NCBI GenBank assembly: GCA_009767595.1
Contig: VSDK01027838.1
Span: 263,316-327,315 of the forward strand
Source of the DNA: Symbiodinium kawagutii
Lineage: Eukaryota > Sar > Dinophyceae > Suessiales > Symbiodiniaceae
Direction of reading: 5' to 3'
Length of the DNA: 64,000 nucleotides
This document shows, piece after piece, positions 36,370 through 48,756 of the stretch (positions are counted from its first letter, which is position 1; every line of letters starts with the position of its first letter). The position numbers and the translations under genes were made by a program. Below the pieces are notes generated by a model. The model was not told the DNA's origin, searched no databases, and saw nothing but the letters and a program-made list of their open reading frames with translations.

Positions 36370-36590
36370 GTACAGGAGCGCTGCGTTGCCGCATCGCGTC
36401 GTGTTCCCGCTGCGGCGTTACCTACCAGGGTTTGAGGATGCGACCTACCAGTGTTGAGTGCGTACGTGAAGCTTGATGTTGTTTGTTGTTCAAGACACTG
36501 GAGATTGATGGTTGCTTAGCAACCTTATGGAGCTTGTGACATTTTGGAATACTTTGTGAGAATTCCTTAGTCATGAAGCAAAGGATTCTT

Positions 36591-36630
36591 GGTTGGTTGG
36601 TTGGTTGGTTGGTTGGTTGGTTGGTTGGTT
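36591..36630. repeat. (GGTT)n microsatellite
   Basis: Ten perfect GGTT units in an intron of the unrecognised gene. Confidence 0.97.
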
Positions 36631-37384
36631 CGTTTTTGACCAATATCCAAAAGGCAAAATGTAATTGGTAACCTCGAGCACTTGTGACTATCCCACAAGT
36701 AGTTGTACCTTGCAAGAGCCATCCCACATGCCGGGAAATCACTCGAAACAGGCTGGATCCACAATCCCACGACAACAATACTGGAGAGAATCACACGTTG
36801 GCCAGTCACCATTTGCACTTGGGCGCCCAGATTTGAGAACTAGGCAGGTGACCACCAATTGGTGAGGTTAATCTTGGTGAGCTATTTTGGGAACTTGCTG
36901 ATTCGACTCGAAGCTGGAAGATGGCCTAGAATCAGCTTGACTTCATCGGTTACTCAGGATGTTCCACCTGATGACCATTGGGCCCTTTGGGTTCGTGATA
37001 GCCGTGATAGCCCATGGCTTTGTCACACACAACATGGGCCATGGAACTTGAATCCACCGAATAAAGTATTCCCTTGGATCAGGTACCACATTCATTGGAC
37101 CCATTTCGGATATGACTTCGATGGTGTCTCAATGGCATTCACAACGTAATCTGAGTTACCTCGTTGATTTGAAGCATCATGATTATGATTAATCGCCCCC
37201 AACTGTTACTATGCGTTGCCTGCTACTCGTCATTGACTACTATATAATCATGAAAAAAACATGATTCCATACTATTCGTGATTGCTAGTGATCAGTAGCT
37301 ACTAGTAGTTACTAGTGATTACCGCTGGTTTTGCTGCTGCAAAAAAACACATGATTTCCCAGCCACTGCTTAGCTCCTCGGCAG

Positions 37385-37485
37385 GATGAACTGGCAGGTC
37401 CCAAGCGTCGGATTTTGTTGACCTTGGCACCTGAGCAAGTGTGTCACAGGCCACCGAGGGAGCGGGCTGTGCTGCACCAATCCAG
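37385..37485 (+). CDS. Unrecognised gene, exon 6
   Basis: Reads DELAGPKRRILLTLAPEQVC then HRPPRERAVLHQS plus two bases. Acceptor ctcctcggcag, donor aatccag|gtggag, phase 2. Basic. Confidence 0.66.
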
Positions 37486-38646
37486 GTGGAGGTTCACTCA
37501 GAGCGCAGAAAGGTCGATTTGCAATCTGAGTGAACAAATTTCATTCGATTTCATTAGATTTCTAGGTCCAACCAATCTGTAGAAATCTATAAAAATCTTG
37601 CAATCTTTGGAAATCTGTGCAAAATAGTTGTAGCAAGTATCTACCAGTAGCAGAACTATACAACCAACCAACCAATCTGCAGAAATCTTTAAAACATCTT
37701 ATAAAATCTTGCAATCTTTGGAAATCTATAAAAATCTATTTGTTTATCCAGTGATGGAGTGCCTGGCTGCTCCTTAGTCCCCGGCAATCCCGCTGGCGCT
37801 CTCGGCTTCCGGTATCAGCTGGTGTTGGTTTGCCACGTAAATACTTTCGAAAACTTTGAGTTGCAAAGGAATGATTGCTGTATCAACGCTTCGTTGTGCA
37901 AAGGTACGCTGTATAGCCGCGTTACATATAACCTGAGTGAGAATAGGAAAAATAGAGGAGTAAGATGAGGAGAACTCAGAGGTCGAAAGCTTGAAAAGGA
38001 AAAGGAAAACGCATAACATCGAATGCGCCTCTCAATCATGTGCGGCTGAGAAAGAGTTTTGGGGCTCCTGTGCAAACACATTTTTGGTAGTGTAGCTGGT
38101 GCTGCCTTGACTTTCTATTCTTGAAGAATCATGACTTTGGGTTGCAAGCGAATTCCTGCTCAGCTAGTGCAGCTAGTGTTTGAGTATGATGATACATACA
38201 TCTTACGTCATGCATGTTACATCATGCTTTAAGCAATATCCGCGTCACTCCTCATGAGATTACTTTATCCTATACACTATCCTGTTGGTCTCCAAGTTAT
38301 CCACATCACGAATCGCACATTTGTTTTTCACCACCCCACCTAAAAATCTAAAAAAGCAACATCTAAACATGGAACTGATTTTTTGCGTCATGGTCTTATA
38401 CCGCGCTAGTTTTAAAACCGTCCGGGACTTGCACACACTGTATACAGTGCCACTTCTTTTGGTCGCATCTACTGGGAGTTTTTTCTGTATCTAATTGTCA
38501 GTTTTATCCTACTCTTTCTTTGGGGTTGTACGGCCAGTTCACCATGCGCATTTGGTTTTAACCTTCCAGTGTTTTATTGCTGGGTGTCGCTTTAGTCTGT
38601 TTGTGAAGCTCATTCTCCCCACAACGCTATCGCAACGTTCACGAAG
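37486..38646. other. Non-coding, probable intron
   Basis: Contains a duplicated word (aatcttgcaatctttggaaatct at about 37593 and 37708). No supported exon. Confidence 0.45.
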
Positions 38647-38700
38647 TTCACCAGCAATGGGATCCACCAGTGCCCACTCGGAGGCTGCTGTGGGCCATGG
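38647..38700 (+). CDS. Unrecognised gene, candidate exon 7 (frame uncertain)
   Basis: The phase-matching reading is SPAMGSTSAHSEAAVGH with borders cacgaag| and catgg|gtgata. A second frame over 38640-38763 (RRLLWAMGDSIPAEVALQDV then ELRQQQRRSWAQGLC and stop) is at least as protein-like and would make this a terminal exon with another start. Confidence 0.42.
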
Positions 38701-39341
38701 GTGATAGCATTCCGGCGGAGGTGGCACTTCAAGATGTGGAACTGAGGCAGCAGCAGCGGAGATCATGGGCACAGGGCCTCTGTTAAAGCATGTTTGGTGG
38801 GGAATACCACCCCTTGGCTCCCTGATTTTTAGTGTTATATATCATGTTGTATATTCAAACTCATTTTCGATACTACATTGTATTTATACAAGAGGCTATT
38901 TTGCAGCCATACTGGGTATCCCGAGAGGCCTATGGACTTCCATGATGTTATTAGGCGAAAAGGACTGGTTTCGGTATGTTTCGGTTGTCCAGCGTAAACA
39001 CTTGCTCGTCTCGGTGTTTCCTAGAAAGGGGTAACATCTCAATTTACTGGCCTCTTAGATTAAAGATCCTTTTCAAGGAGTTTGAGGTATGCACCTTCAT
39101 GGATACACTTATATCTATAATATACACAGTTAACCACTTGTTGGTTCATTGATTCAGTTTCATCTCTGATGGGATTGTATCCAGGTTCTATCTTGGTTGA
39201 TGTTTTCGATCAACACATGTCACTGTCGCGCCAAGCCGTCAGACCTGAAAGTGCTAGGTGGTTTTGAGCATTTTTTCAAACATTTTCCTAGAAATTATTC
39301 GCACAAAACCGATAGTTGGTTGGACAATCATATTTTTCATA

Positions 39342-39490
39342 GGGGTGGTTCAACCACCAACCAGTTGACCATCACCTGAACCAACCATGAACCAACCAGT
39401 AACCAACCATTAGCCAACCATTAACCAACCATTCACATTCACCAACCATTCACCAACCATTAACCAACCATTCACCAACCATTAACCAGT
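39342..39490. repeat. (ACCAACCATT)n tandem repeat
   Basis: Imperfect decamers accaaccatt / aaccaaccag over about 150 bases. Confidence 0.9.
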
Positions 39491-39655
39491 AGTTTAAGCA
39501 CCATCAACCAGAAACCAGTCAGACCTTTCCAGCGATGCCCACCTCCAAGATGGGAGGTCCGTAAGGTGGTTGGAAAAGTGGTCGCTGAATGGTGGGTACC
39601 CTTGGCGAACTGGTACCAATTTAATGGGAGGCATTTGGGGAAACAGAGGGACACC

Positions 39656-39757
39656 AAACATCGTTTCTCAAAATAGGGGTACCCCAAAAGTGGTGGGTTT
39701 ATTAATACAAATGGTAAATAATTAAATACATGGGTCAGATCCCTTACTTTGAGGAAA
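39656..39757 (-). mobile_element. Family-1 element, right half degenerate
   Basis: Left end catcgtttctcaaaatagg with ggtaccccaaaagtggtggg; the right end is reduced to cttactttgagg. Confidence 0.65.
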
Positions 39758-41136
39758 AAACAATTGGTGCGGTTGATGAAACACCGTGAGATACGGTGGC
39801 TTTGTGTCCCTTCTGTATGTCTATCAGTGTGAGATTCCAACAGTCCATGGTTGTCAAATGTTTGGGGGGCATTTTGCTGATAAATCTATGGTTGTCAAAT
39901 GTTTTGGGCTCATTTTGTGGAAGGCTCTTTCTTAAAGATGTTCGAAGATGTTTCAAGTGTTGGTCTTTGAATTTCATCCTTCCAAAAGCTACTCAACTGT
40001 TCAAAGTTTTTTCATTTTGGCCAGTGGTTTTAATCTGTTTGAGGGGATGGTTGCGATGGTTGAAGTTGCCAACCAGAAATGGATACAAATCGTCATTAGC
40101 CATGCCACTTTGAGCTATGATCAATTATATAAGCCACTACCGTTATTCTCATCGATCATGAGTTGTTATCATGTACTCTCAAGCATCATCATTACATGAT
40201 TAATCTGATCAATACTGGTATCGATTAATGTGAAGCATTGTTAACATGTCTTCAACGTTTATACCCGTCATCACTACTGACCCACGAATGGATAGCATCA
40301 ATCATTTGCCACACAAACCATTATTAAGCATGACAAGCAAACATTAATCACAAATGACCACCACTAATCATCATGAACCCTCAATTTACGCTCATTCACA
40401 TTCATTAACATTCATCGTCCCAGATTAAAGATCATGAAACGCCATTAATTAGTCATCATTAACCCCCATGACCCATGTTGGTCATAGCCATAGTTCACCA
40501 TCATTTATCATCATTAATCGTCATTAACCATGTTGACCCTTCACCATCATCAATCACTTCCAACCAATATGAATGAACATTAAACAACATAAACCCTCAA
40601 CTCTCAATATCCCTCAATCAACCACCAATTAATCATTAATCTCGTTGAATCCCCATCATCAGCCGCCATTAACCACGACTTTCCTTGCTGGTCATGGCCA
40701 TTTCTCAGATTGCAACAACGCTTTCCAAACGTTCGCATTCGCTGTAGTGACAGCGACTTGGACACACGTTCGCGTTTGTAACCGGCCTGGGGTTATCGGT
40801 GGAGATGGGTGCAACCAACCAGTGGGTAAAAATGCCCTGCTGCGAGGAAAAAGGTTTACCCCTATAACATAGTGTTTTTTTGCTGTCAGACTAGTTTAAA
40901 AGGTAACCAAGCAATCTAACAATGGACCAATGGGTGAAATTAACTCGTACCCAACCAATGGTGTTTATAAACATTTGACGTATATAGAACTGGTCAAGCA
41001 AATCGGGCCAATCAAGCTGATGGATGCAGCCATCGAGGAATTTGTATAACCAACTAAGCTAAGAATGGTCCAAGCCTCCACCACCCTTGAAAAAAGGGGT
41101 TGATAGTTTTGAGCATCTGAAAATCCTATAAAATCC

Positions 41137-41490
41137 TTGGGTATTCCCTCGGTGTTTGTGGTAAAACGCATCAGGATGCAATGGTCAATCCTCCAGTTTC
41201 TGATTTTGCTGAATGACGCACAGCGACCAGCCGTCATCAGCAAGTGGGCAATAGAAATCCTCCACCGGAATTCCCCCGAAGTGGTCATCGCTCCTAGGTG
41301 TCTTGCGACCCGGAAGCGTCATTCGAACCCTATTTTTCATCGCAACTGGCTTGTTGCTCCTGGGTTTGAGAGCAGCGGCGCTCGCTGCATGGGCTGTTTA
41401 CAAGGCGCCAAGCTGGCGGCTGAATCGCAGGGCAATAACTTGTGTCGCATGATATGCAGGGTGCCCCAAAACCTGCCTGTCAAATCATGA
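41137..41490 (+). CDS. Uncertain open frame, possible exon
   Basis: A 117-codon + frame with ordinary composition (FLILLNDAQRPAVISKWAIE, then ILHRNSPEVVIAPRCLATRK). No splice border is clearly preferred and no family recognised. The middle (41.2-41.3 kb) is the most protein-like part. Confidence 0.3.
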   Translation: MGIPSVFVVKRIRMQWSILQFLILLNDAQRPAVISKWAIEILHRNSPEVVIAPRCLATRKRHSNPIFHRNWLVAPGFESSGARCMGCLQGAKLAAESQGNNLCRMICRVPQNLPVKS

Positions 41491-42047
41491 TTCATTATGT
41501 CCAGGAGTCTAAGAGTGAAGCGATTCATTTGGATTCATTCGGTCATTTGAGGTAGGTATCCCGGTATCCCTAATGATTCAAAGAACAAGGCGGCAGTATC
41601 ACGCCCACGGATAGCATGAGACCACATCCTGCTATCCCAATTTTTCAGTCACCCCACGCAACGCAGGTCTGTTTGTCAAATCTATGCTACACGGGAATTT
41701 GGGCCTCGCAACTAACCACAATTTCTCATGATTAGCCCATATAAATGTTGGTTATTTCTCGTTCCCTAGCCCCACAATGGTCTGTCATATCCATCATCAA
41801 CTTTGTACATATGATTCTTTTCAGGGGGTGGTGTATTCCACTATATTAGTTTGATTTGTTGTGATCGTTACTGTTGCTTACTGACATAACCACTCTTGTT
41901 GGTTTATTAACCGCTGGATCTACCATCATTATCTACATTCGTTGGTTATCGTTGGTTATCGTTGGTTCTCAACCCCTGCTATCATAGCCCTTAGTTGATG
42001 AGATGGACATCCGATCCATCGGATTGCCCGTTCACAACGCTTAAGAG

Positions 42048-42122
42048 GCGAAAGCGCCCACTCCGGGCAAGCGTAAGAAGGTGGACTTGACCGGACCTAC
42101 GTGGGAGGAGCTGCCTGGCGAG
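42048..42122 (+). CDS. Exon of an unrecognised gene
   Basis: Reads AKAPTPGKRKKVDLTGPTWE then ELPGE, 25 whole codons. Acceptor cgcttaagag, donor ggcgag|gttgca. Phase 0 out matches the exon at 42295. The Lys/Arg cluster GKRKKV could act as a nuclear localisation signal, but that is speculative. Confidence 0.62.
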
Positions 42123-42294
42123 GTTGCAGGTCGGAATGATCATCATTGGCCATAGGAAATCATAGGAGTATGTAATAGGGTCTATTACTTGGATGTGCAC
42201 CCCCACGGCTCGCAAGTGATGACTAACCATGGTTTCTAGGGGCGAGTTCAGCCAACTTATAGGGTAGTTTATAACCATGTTTATTAAACCGCAG

Positions 42295-42489
42295 CTGCAC
42301 ATGCAAGTACTGGATTGGTATCCCATGCCTCAACGGCTGGTCGATCCAAAGGGATCAGGGGTGCCGCCGGTTTTGGGAACCAGTCGTCTTGGAGTACACC
42401 ACTGGGGGCTGGGGACCACCTACACTATGGTGCAAAGCTTCACCAACAAAAACTCATCGGAAGACCAAATGTTGCTTGAGCTTCTGGAG
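42295..42489 (+). CDS. Exon of an unrecognised gene
   Basis: Reads LHMQVLDWYPMPQRLVDPKG, SGVPPVLGTSRLGVHHWGLG, TTYTMVQSFTNKNSSEDQML, LELLE: 65 whole codons. Acceptor attaaaccgcag, donor ctggag|gttgag. It is long for this window and joins in phase to the preceding exon. No family recognised. Confidence 0.58.
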
Positions 42490-42761
42490 GTTGAGGGTAC
42501 ATTCAAGGGTACATTCAAGGGTTAGGTTGGTTGATTGATTTCGTAGCCAGTTTATTGATTTAATGGCTCCGACAGCTGTTCAAGATTTGAGGGATCATTC
42601 GAACAACCTTGTAGATCTCGTATATTTTTCCACGAATCCGAGGCCTATGATGGAAAACTGTTGAGATTGCTAGGGGTGTTTTGTCACTTCGTGCGTTTGC
42701 AGGATTGTGAACTACTGGCCATATGATTTGTCTTTCAATACTAGGGGGTGGTCGTTGATGA

Positions 42762-43034
42762 ATGGAGATTGCTCCAACTTTTGACCATCAACCATCAACA
42801 TCATCAACGTCGACTCCTATCACTCTCTCCTTCATCGCAGCAACAGATGAATGCCAGATATCAACAGTGATCATCGGTGAACATCCCAACGAAGCCGATC
42901 GGATTTATCTGAAGCTTCATCAGAGGTACTGGGTTGGGCCAGCTATTGGATGCTGCTGGCTGGCTTGTAGTGACCACTATGGGTTTGCCTCCCATCCATC
43001 GGCCAAGTGCTTGCTCTCGGTATTTGTTCGTTGT
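42762..43034 (+). CDS. Uncertain open frame, possible exon
   Basis: A 91-codon + frame includes IIGEHPNEADRIYLKLHQRY then WVGPAIGCCWLACSDHYGFA. A GT donor (cagag|gtactg at 42927) could end an exon after KLHQ, but the acceptor is unclear. Confidence 0.33.
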
Positions 43035-44141
43035 TAGTTGTGGTGCGGAATATGGTTGTTTAGCAATGTTCATCCTATTGTTGCTCATATTCCTGTCATA
43101 GCCATTAGTGTTTACCTAATAACAATAGTAAACCCCCCCGTCCCCTCCTAATTTTTTTTTTGGGGGGGTCTGCCTTGCAATTGTATATCTAAAATCTGGA
43201 CTCTCCCCACGACTCTCCCCACGACTCTCCCCGAAGGCTTCTTTCGTGTCTTTTCTTTTCTTTTCTTTGCTTTCTTTTCAACGACAATTCAAAAACAATA
43301 AGGAAGAAAAACACAGAAATGAGCCAGGGAGGTTGTTTCTTATTGTAGTTGCTAATTTCTATTTACAATTGCAATTGCAGGAGCTTGCAAGGGGGTACCC
43401 TTTGCGAGCCTGTTTTTTTGCAATGTTTTAAAAGGATTTTTAAAAAGACAACAGCTGTTTTGGACAAGGTATTTTTTTGAATTTGCAAAGGTATTTTTTG
43501 CTTATTGAAGAGAATTTAATCACAATTAGCAACCTTAATACTGGTTGTGAGCTGGTTTTCTGGATCAATACTAAATTTAAATTAGCCCTTCTATAATTAA
43601 GTAAGGGGAAAATCTGATAATTTTGGATTTTTCTGGAAAATATTTGCTGCTATTGTGAATGTTGCACTATTATTGCAGCTGCTCTGGAGCAAGTTGGTAT
43701 TCTGTGACTTAAAATTAATAAGGGCTAATTTAGATTTAGTAAGGGCTGAAAAATCCGGATCTGGAAAATAATTGCAGCTATTGCAAGCGCTTGACTATTG
43801 TTATCACAACATTACCGAACGCTGGTTTGGCATATGGTGGGTTTGTTCATAGCTGGCTCTCTGGATCATTGTTCCCTATATATGGGAGGAGATCCAGCTA
43901 TGAACATGGTATAACCATTATCAAGCGATCACCAAGCATCATGAACCCTTGAAAAACTCATGAAGCATTATCATCATGAAGCCTAATCATCATTGATGAA
44001 CCATGGAATGGTCATGAGATCACCAACCCACTTGGTGGGATCGGTGGAATTATCATGAACCATAATCATCATTATCCCATGGAATAACCACCGATCACCA
44101 AGCCTTGGGGACCCATGGGACCCATGGGATCACCCGCCGAG
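43035..44141. other. No gene seen; short local repeats
   Basis: Includes ctctccccacga in three tandem copies (43200-43230), related halves around 43.56 and 43.70 kb sharing aagggct/agcccttat words, and an inverted pair ttcatagctgg / ccagctatgaa (43849 and 43893). Confidence 0.4.
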
Positions 44142-44203
44142 CTGCCGCGACGCTCAGGTATTTGGACCAGTTCTCGGCGCGTTTGATCCTGGCCTCTTCG
44201 CTG
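44142..44203 (+). CDS. Exon of an unrecognised gene
   Basis: Reads AATLRYLDQFSARLILASSL after two bases. Donor tcgctg|gtgcga, phase 0. The frame also runs on (VRRQRWRYTPFPWLL) to a TGA. The acceptor could be cgccgag at 44141, ctcag at 44157, or accaag at 44102. Helical and amphipathic; family unknown. Confidence 0.5.
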
Positions 44204-46377
44204 GTGCGACGGCAACGCTGGCGTTACACACCGTTTCCGTGGCTGCTGTTTTTTTATCCATGATACAGCATGATATGTTGAATTAGGTTGAATTAGATTG
44301 AATTTGAAGATTGTTGGCATTTCTATGTCAAATTTGAAGATTGGTGGAATTCATGATACGTCGAATTTGAAGATTGTTAGAATTTGTTGTATTTGTATGG
44401 ATCACATACTGGATGCCATGTCAACCAATGGCGTACCTGCAAGACACGCGCGGTTGACCATGATTCGGGCAGCAACAAACAACCTGCTACATCTATCAGC
44501 ACCGCATGTTTCTGGGAGCTTCTCCCTGACCCATAGCTACATGCTTGAAGTTCACTTCAGTCCCGCACAAGCAACCAGCACAAAATGAGTTACATGAGTT
44601 GCCAACACCACTTGGATCACAACCCAGGATAATTAGTCAAAAAGTATTGTGCCAACATCTGCCAACAAAATGAGCCAAGCCAAGGGTTTGTGCAGGTGGG
44701 GTTAGTTGCCTGGGATAGTTCACCATGGGAACAAGCCCAAGCGGTTGCATTCAGTGTCATCATTTTGAACCATTCTCGGATGCCCAAGTCGTGGTTCATC
44801 CACCATCAACCCATCATTCACCAACTTAAAAACCTTGGTGGCGAATGGATGCAACAGCTTGACCCTATTCGTTATGAACAATCCTAGGTGGTGCTGGGAT
44901 CCTGAGATGTGGCTGGGACAGAGAAAGGTACCTGATCGATCCTGATGGTATTTGACTAATGGTAGTGGTCAAATGCCTTGGATTTATCATGTTTATTAGC
45001 TAATCAATTAGCTATTGCTAATAAACCAATATTACTTAATAACAGTCAAATTAGCTATCAACATCGTAAAAACCAATAGCTAATAACAATAGCTGATAAA
45101 TTTACTACGTTGCTCATGGTTTTTTCTTGCCGCCAACAGTTCACTTTGTTGGAAATGAGTATTGTTTATGAGTATTGTTGGCATGTGATATGCGTGTGAC
45201 AAGCATATCACAATCGCCAGCATTTGCATATCACAATGCAAATATCCAGTTTCTTTGTTTATGAGTATTGTTGGAAAGCAGATTTGGCCAGTGTAAGTGC
45301 TGCAAGCAGCAGATACAGCATTATTTCTTGGATCGTAAGAACCAACGTGATTTTTGTTGGTCGTGATGCTATTATTAACACAAACCACTTTCATAAACTA
45401 TCACATTTTTCCGTTTTTCTTGAATATAATCAATCATATAATCTTCGCCAATGATATTCTACTAGCGGTCATGTAAATCATGATTATCATTATTGTCGGT
45501 TAGTAAATCAATAAGCCAACATTAATAGCCCAACAACACAAACATTACTGTTGTTAATTTAAAGCAGCAACATAATCACCAACGTTATACTCATCCAGTA
45601 AAATCTCAGTCACCAACGAAACCTCGCCAACATGAAAATCGGCATCCATTCGGACGTGACGGTCTTCTGCGTTTGTTATTCGGGAGGCCTTCTTTTGGCT
45701 CCTCTACGGTATCGCCGCAGCGTTTCCTCTTCGGTCGCTGCACAGCCCGTTCAAGTGACTCAGTGGCGAAGATGGCGAATCACCAGCTTCAATGAGTCAT
45801 GTAACTCAGTTGGTTGGCTGATGGTTTGGAATTAATTAGCGTGGAATTACCATGGTTGGTAGTTTCAATGATTTTTAATTGTCAACCGTACCTGGCACGG
45901 GTGACAAACACCAGCCAGTACTAGCTGTTACTGGCTGTAAGAAATTATGAAGCCATGAAGATCCATGATGACACGATGAACATAGATGGTTCATGGTTTC
46001 TAGCCGTAAGAGTTATGAACCATTATGGCTACTGGTTCCTCAGCAGCTTCGAGTCACTTCTGTGGAATTCTGCTATGAATCACGCTGTGCAGCGAAGCAA
46101 AACTATTCATGGAATGTACCAGCTGGTTGTACCACCCAGTTGATCAGCTAATTGTTTGTCAACCTTTGGTTGTAACCAGCTGAATGTACCCGTTGTTTAT
46201 CTGTTAATGGTTGGTCATTCTTTGTCATCAACCAGCAGGAACCAAGTGCTTGGATCCTTGGCCTTGACGATAACTCCACTTCAGAGCCCCAGAGCTTGGT
46301 TCTGGATGCTTGTTGCCTTGAAGGATGGTGAAACAAAGCTAAGGGGATTAAGGGGTATCAACATGTATCAACAACGA
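44204..46377. other. No firm exon
   Basis: Three spaced copies of aatttgaagattg(t/g)t(t/g)g at 44300-44375. A weak open frame at 45.63-45.80 kb (IHSDVTVFCVCYSGGLLLAP) has no clear borders. The rest is AT-rich. Confidence 0.35.
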
Positions 46378-46386
46378 AGTGACAGG

Positions 46387-46492
46387 CAGCTACAGCCACG
46401 AAAGCAGGAGCAAACCTTGGCCACACAGCATCGTTTCGGGGCAGAGGGTCTCGTTCCGCAGTTTCGGGAACAGCTCTCCGCACCGGTGGTGG
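46387..46492 (+). CDS. Candidate exon (frame uncertain)
   Basis: GC-rich island after gtgacag. One frame reads QLQPRKQEQTLATQHRFGAE then GLVPQFREQLSAPVVV. Another reads AATATKAGANLGHTASFRGR. Possible donor gcagagg|gtctcg. Not resolved. Confidence 0.35.
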
Positions 46493-46659
46493 TTTCCCAA
46501 CAGTACTATTTTTCTGATGGTTTCCAGTGGTTAGTGATGATTAACGGATTAACCATACATAACATTTCTCAATGCTTTATACATATGGATACAGTGATTG
46601 TATTAATCATACTCAATGCTTTTTAATTTATAATGGATAGTGATAGATAGTGATGTATG

Positions 46660-46812
46660 CAACTGTATCTATATCTGTACTATATATTTAAATATGCATA
46701 AATGTACTAAATATACATATATATATATGTATCTAACTATATAAATAAATAAATAAACATATATTTATATACACATCTATTTATACATATATATTTATTT
46801 AGATATACGTAT
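46660..46812. repeat. AT-rich low-complexity (TATATA/AATA)n
   Basis: Runs of atatat, aaataaataaat and tatttata. No gene. Confidence 0.85.
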
Positions 46813-47409
46813 GTATATTATAGCGCTCATAAAGCAACACTCAACGATGCTGCATGACTATCTTCCTCGAAACCGCTGGTGTACCTGGGTGCTAGGCGAG
46901 ATTTGGGCTGCCTCGCAGCGTACTCACGCACCGGTACCTTTTTATTCAGGCCCAGGGTGGGAGAACCGGCGGTGCCAGCAACCTGATAGGTTTATGTATG
47001 GTAGATGTACCAACATTTACCTATAAAGTGACGCAAATGAAGGTACATATACCATACATGAAGTTAATGATTTACAAAACGCCACAATAACATCTGCAAA
47101 GGCTAGCCTTGCGGAACATCACTGGATAGAAACTGGATGACTTTTGAGGTGGATATTTCCTCGTCACTGATTGTTGGTTGCTATCAGTTGCTATTTGCCA
47201 ATTTGGGGGCTCATTACTGATTCTATAGCCAACCAGATGATTGCGTGTGGTGGATACAGCTAGGCGGTCAATCTATAAGTGGCATCTGTTTGGTGTCAGG
47301 TGAGAGGCTGATGGCTGTGGCCTCTGGTTTACAGTTGTAAGTTTCATGAGGTCGTTGATTTGGTGATCGACTGTGACTCTTGATCCGATGACCTCCCGGT
47401 TGATTACTG

Positions 47410-47560
47410 AGTGATGATATACCATAACTACTTAGTTGCGATATGTTGAGATCAGTTCAGCCGTTCTCTTTCATGATTCATGGGTGATTCTGATGGTTTT
47501 TCATGATTCATGGGTGATGATATACTATAACTACATAGTTTATACCATTTATGGGATTCA
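47410..47560. repeat. Local duplications (gatgatata(c/t)(c/t)ataactac; catgattcatgggtga)
   Basis: The word gatgatata.cataactac.tagtt occurs at 47412 and 47516, and tcatgattcatgggtgat occurs at 47473 and 47499. Two nested tandem duplications. Confidence 0.75.
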
Positions 47561-47635
47561 TGGGTGTCACCATGGGACAAGTTGCCAGTGACCCCACTTA
47601 GACCCCGATCGCTTCAGTCCTGGGCTGCGCCACAG

Positions 47636-47695
47636 GTTGGTGGCCCCCATCGCAGCCTGCGGTGTGCCCGCAGCGATGGCGGTGCGCTTCGACAG
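47636..47695 (+). CDS. Exon of an unrecognised gene
   Basis: Reads LVAPIAACGVPAAMAVRFD with one base before and two after. It lies between the clear acceptor gctgcgccacag and the donor cttcgacag|gtggga. Small, Ala-rich, hydrophobic. No neighbouring exon with matching phase was confirmed. Confidence 0.52.
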
Positions 47696-47803
47696 GTGGG
47701 AAGAAGCACGGGGTGGCACCGGCACGGCAGATCCACAAGGGTGGTGGTAGATCCACAGGTTGGTACCCGCAGATGGCATCCACAACGGTGGTGGTTGGAT
47801 CTA

Positions 47804-47854
47804 GCGTATCGATATGACTTGGTTCCCTGGTTTCTAGCGTATCGATATGACTTG
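47804..47854. repeat. Tandem duplication of tctagcgtatcgatatgact
   Basis: Two near-identical copies, about 27 bases apart. Confidence 0.85.
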
Positions 47855-48756
47855 GTTGTAGATTCTTATTTGATTTCACTAGACCATTGTTGTTTATTGA
47901 AGATGGTTGATTGCCGTTGCTGATAAGAGTCGGAATTGATTGCAGTACATATTTTTTTCTTTTGGTGGCCATTTTCCAGCCAACTATGTTTGATATTGTT
48001 TGATTACCAGAGGGCAAGAATATTGGTGTGAGTCATTGGATACTTAACATATATCAATATCAATACTGATTCCTCCGAAAATCATAGCTTGACTCTTGAT
48101 GGTTAACGTTTACTGCAGGTATGAGGTAGTACATGATCCATACCCAGACTAGTGGTGTTGGAGTACCCACCAGCATCTAGAAAGATATTTGAATTCTGAT
48201 ATTTCATCATTTTTGATACCATCGTTAACTATTGTCAGCCTGTAATCATGCACTAATTTTGAGCATACTATCAATCAAACTGCTTTTGCTATTTCTGATA
48301 TCACTTGGGCATGTCGGTCAAACATGGCTTTTAATCTCTTTTGCCAATTGTTGATTTTTCATCCATATGGTTAGGCACATGATCAGTTGGTATATTCCCC
48401 CATACAAAGTTGATTCCCCTATAGTTGGTATATTCCCCTGTATATATGTAATCTATTCCCCTATATAAAGTTGATTCCTGATTAAACACAATTGACCACT
48501 AACCAGGTTACTGGGTGGTCTATGAACTGCTGGATCTACCATATCAGTTGCTCATTGCATGAACTCTCTAGTCGTTGGTAGTTGTTGGTTCAGTAAGCCC
48601 TGTTATCAACCATGAATTTAATTGATCATTGTTGATCAGGAAGAGCTGGATCATTGTAATCTTTTGTAAACCTAGCTAGGAGTCCCCCTTCTTGTTGGGC
48701 TAGCCGTAGTAACCCAAGCATAACTTTGGGTTTTCCGGATGGCTTGAGCAACAACC

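Larger units (their letters stand above)
33337..38700 (+). other. Locus span: unrecognised gene with seven phase-coherent exons
   Basis: Exons at 33337, 34555, 35100, 36018, 36262, 37385 and 38647 join with matching phases at all six junctions, which is unlikely by chance across so many short open stretches. Starts and ends lie at AG acceptors and GT donors, except one GC donor (35146). The joined protein is more than 170 residues. It is charged and helical in the middle (VLVEGLMTQRNLILQHWPEI) and Ser/Pro-rich elsewhere. I recognise no family. Both ends are open: no start codon or stop was identified. It could be one gene with exons further up or downstream. Confidence 0.6.
38765..41136. other. 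No gene seen
   Basis: Holds a short (ACCAACCATT)n tract and a family-1 element (listed separately) and an AT-rich stretch (40.1-40.7 kb) with recurring cattaat and catcatt words. No exon supported. Confidence 0.4.
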
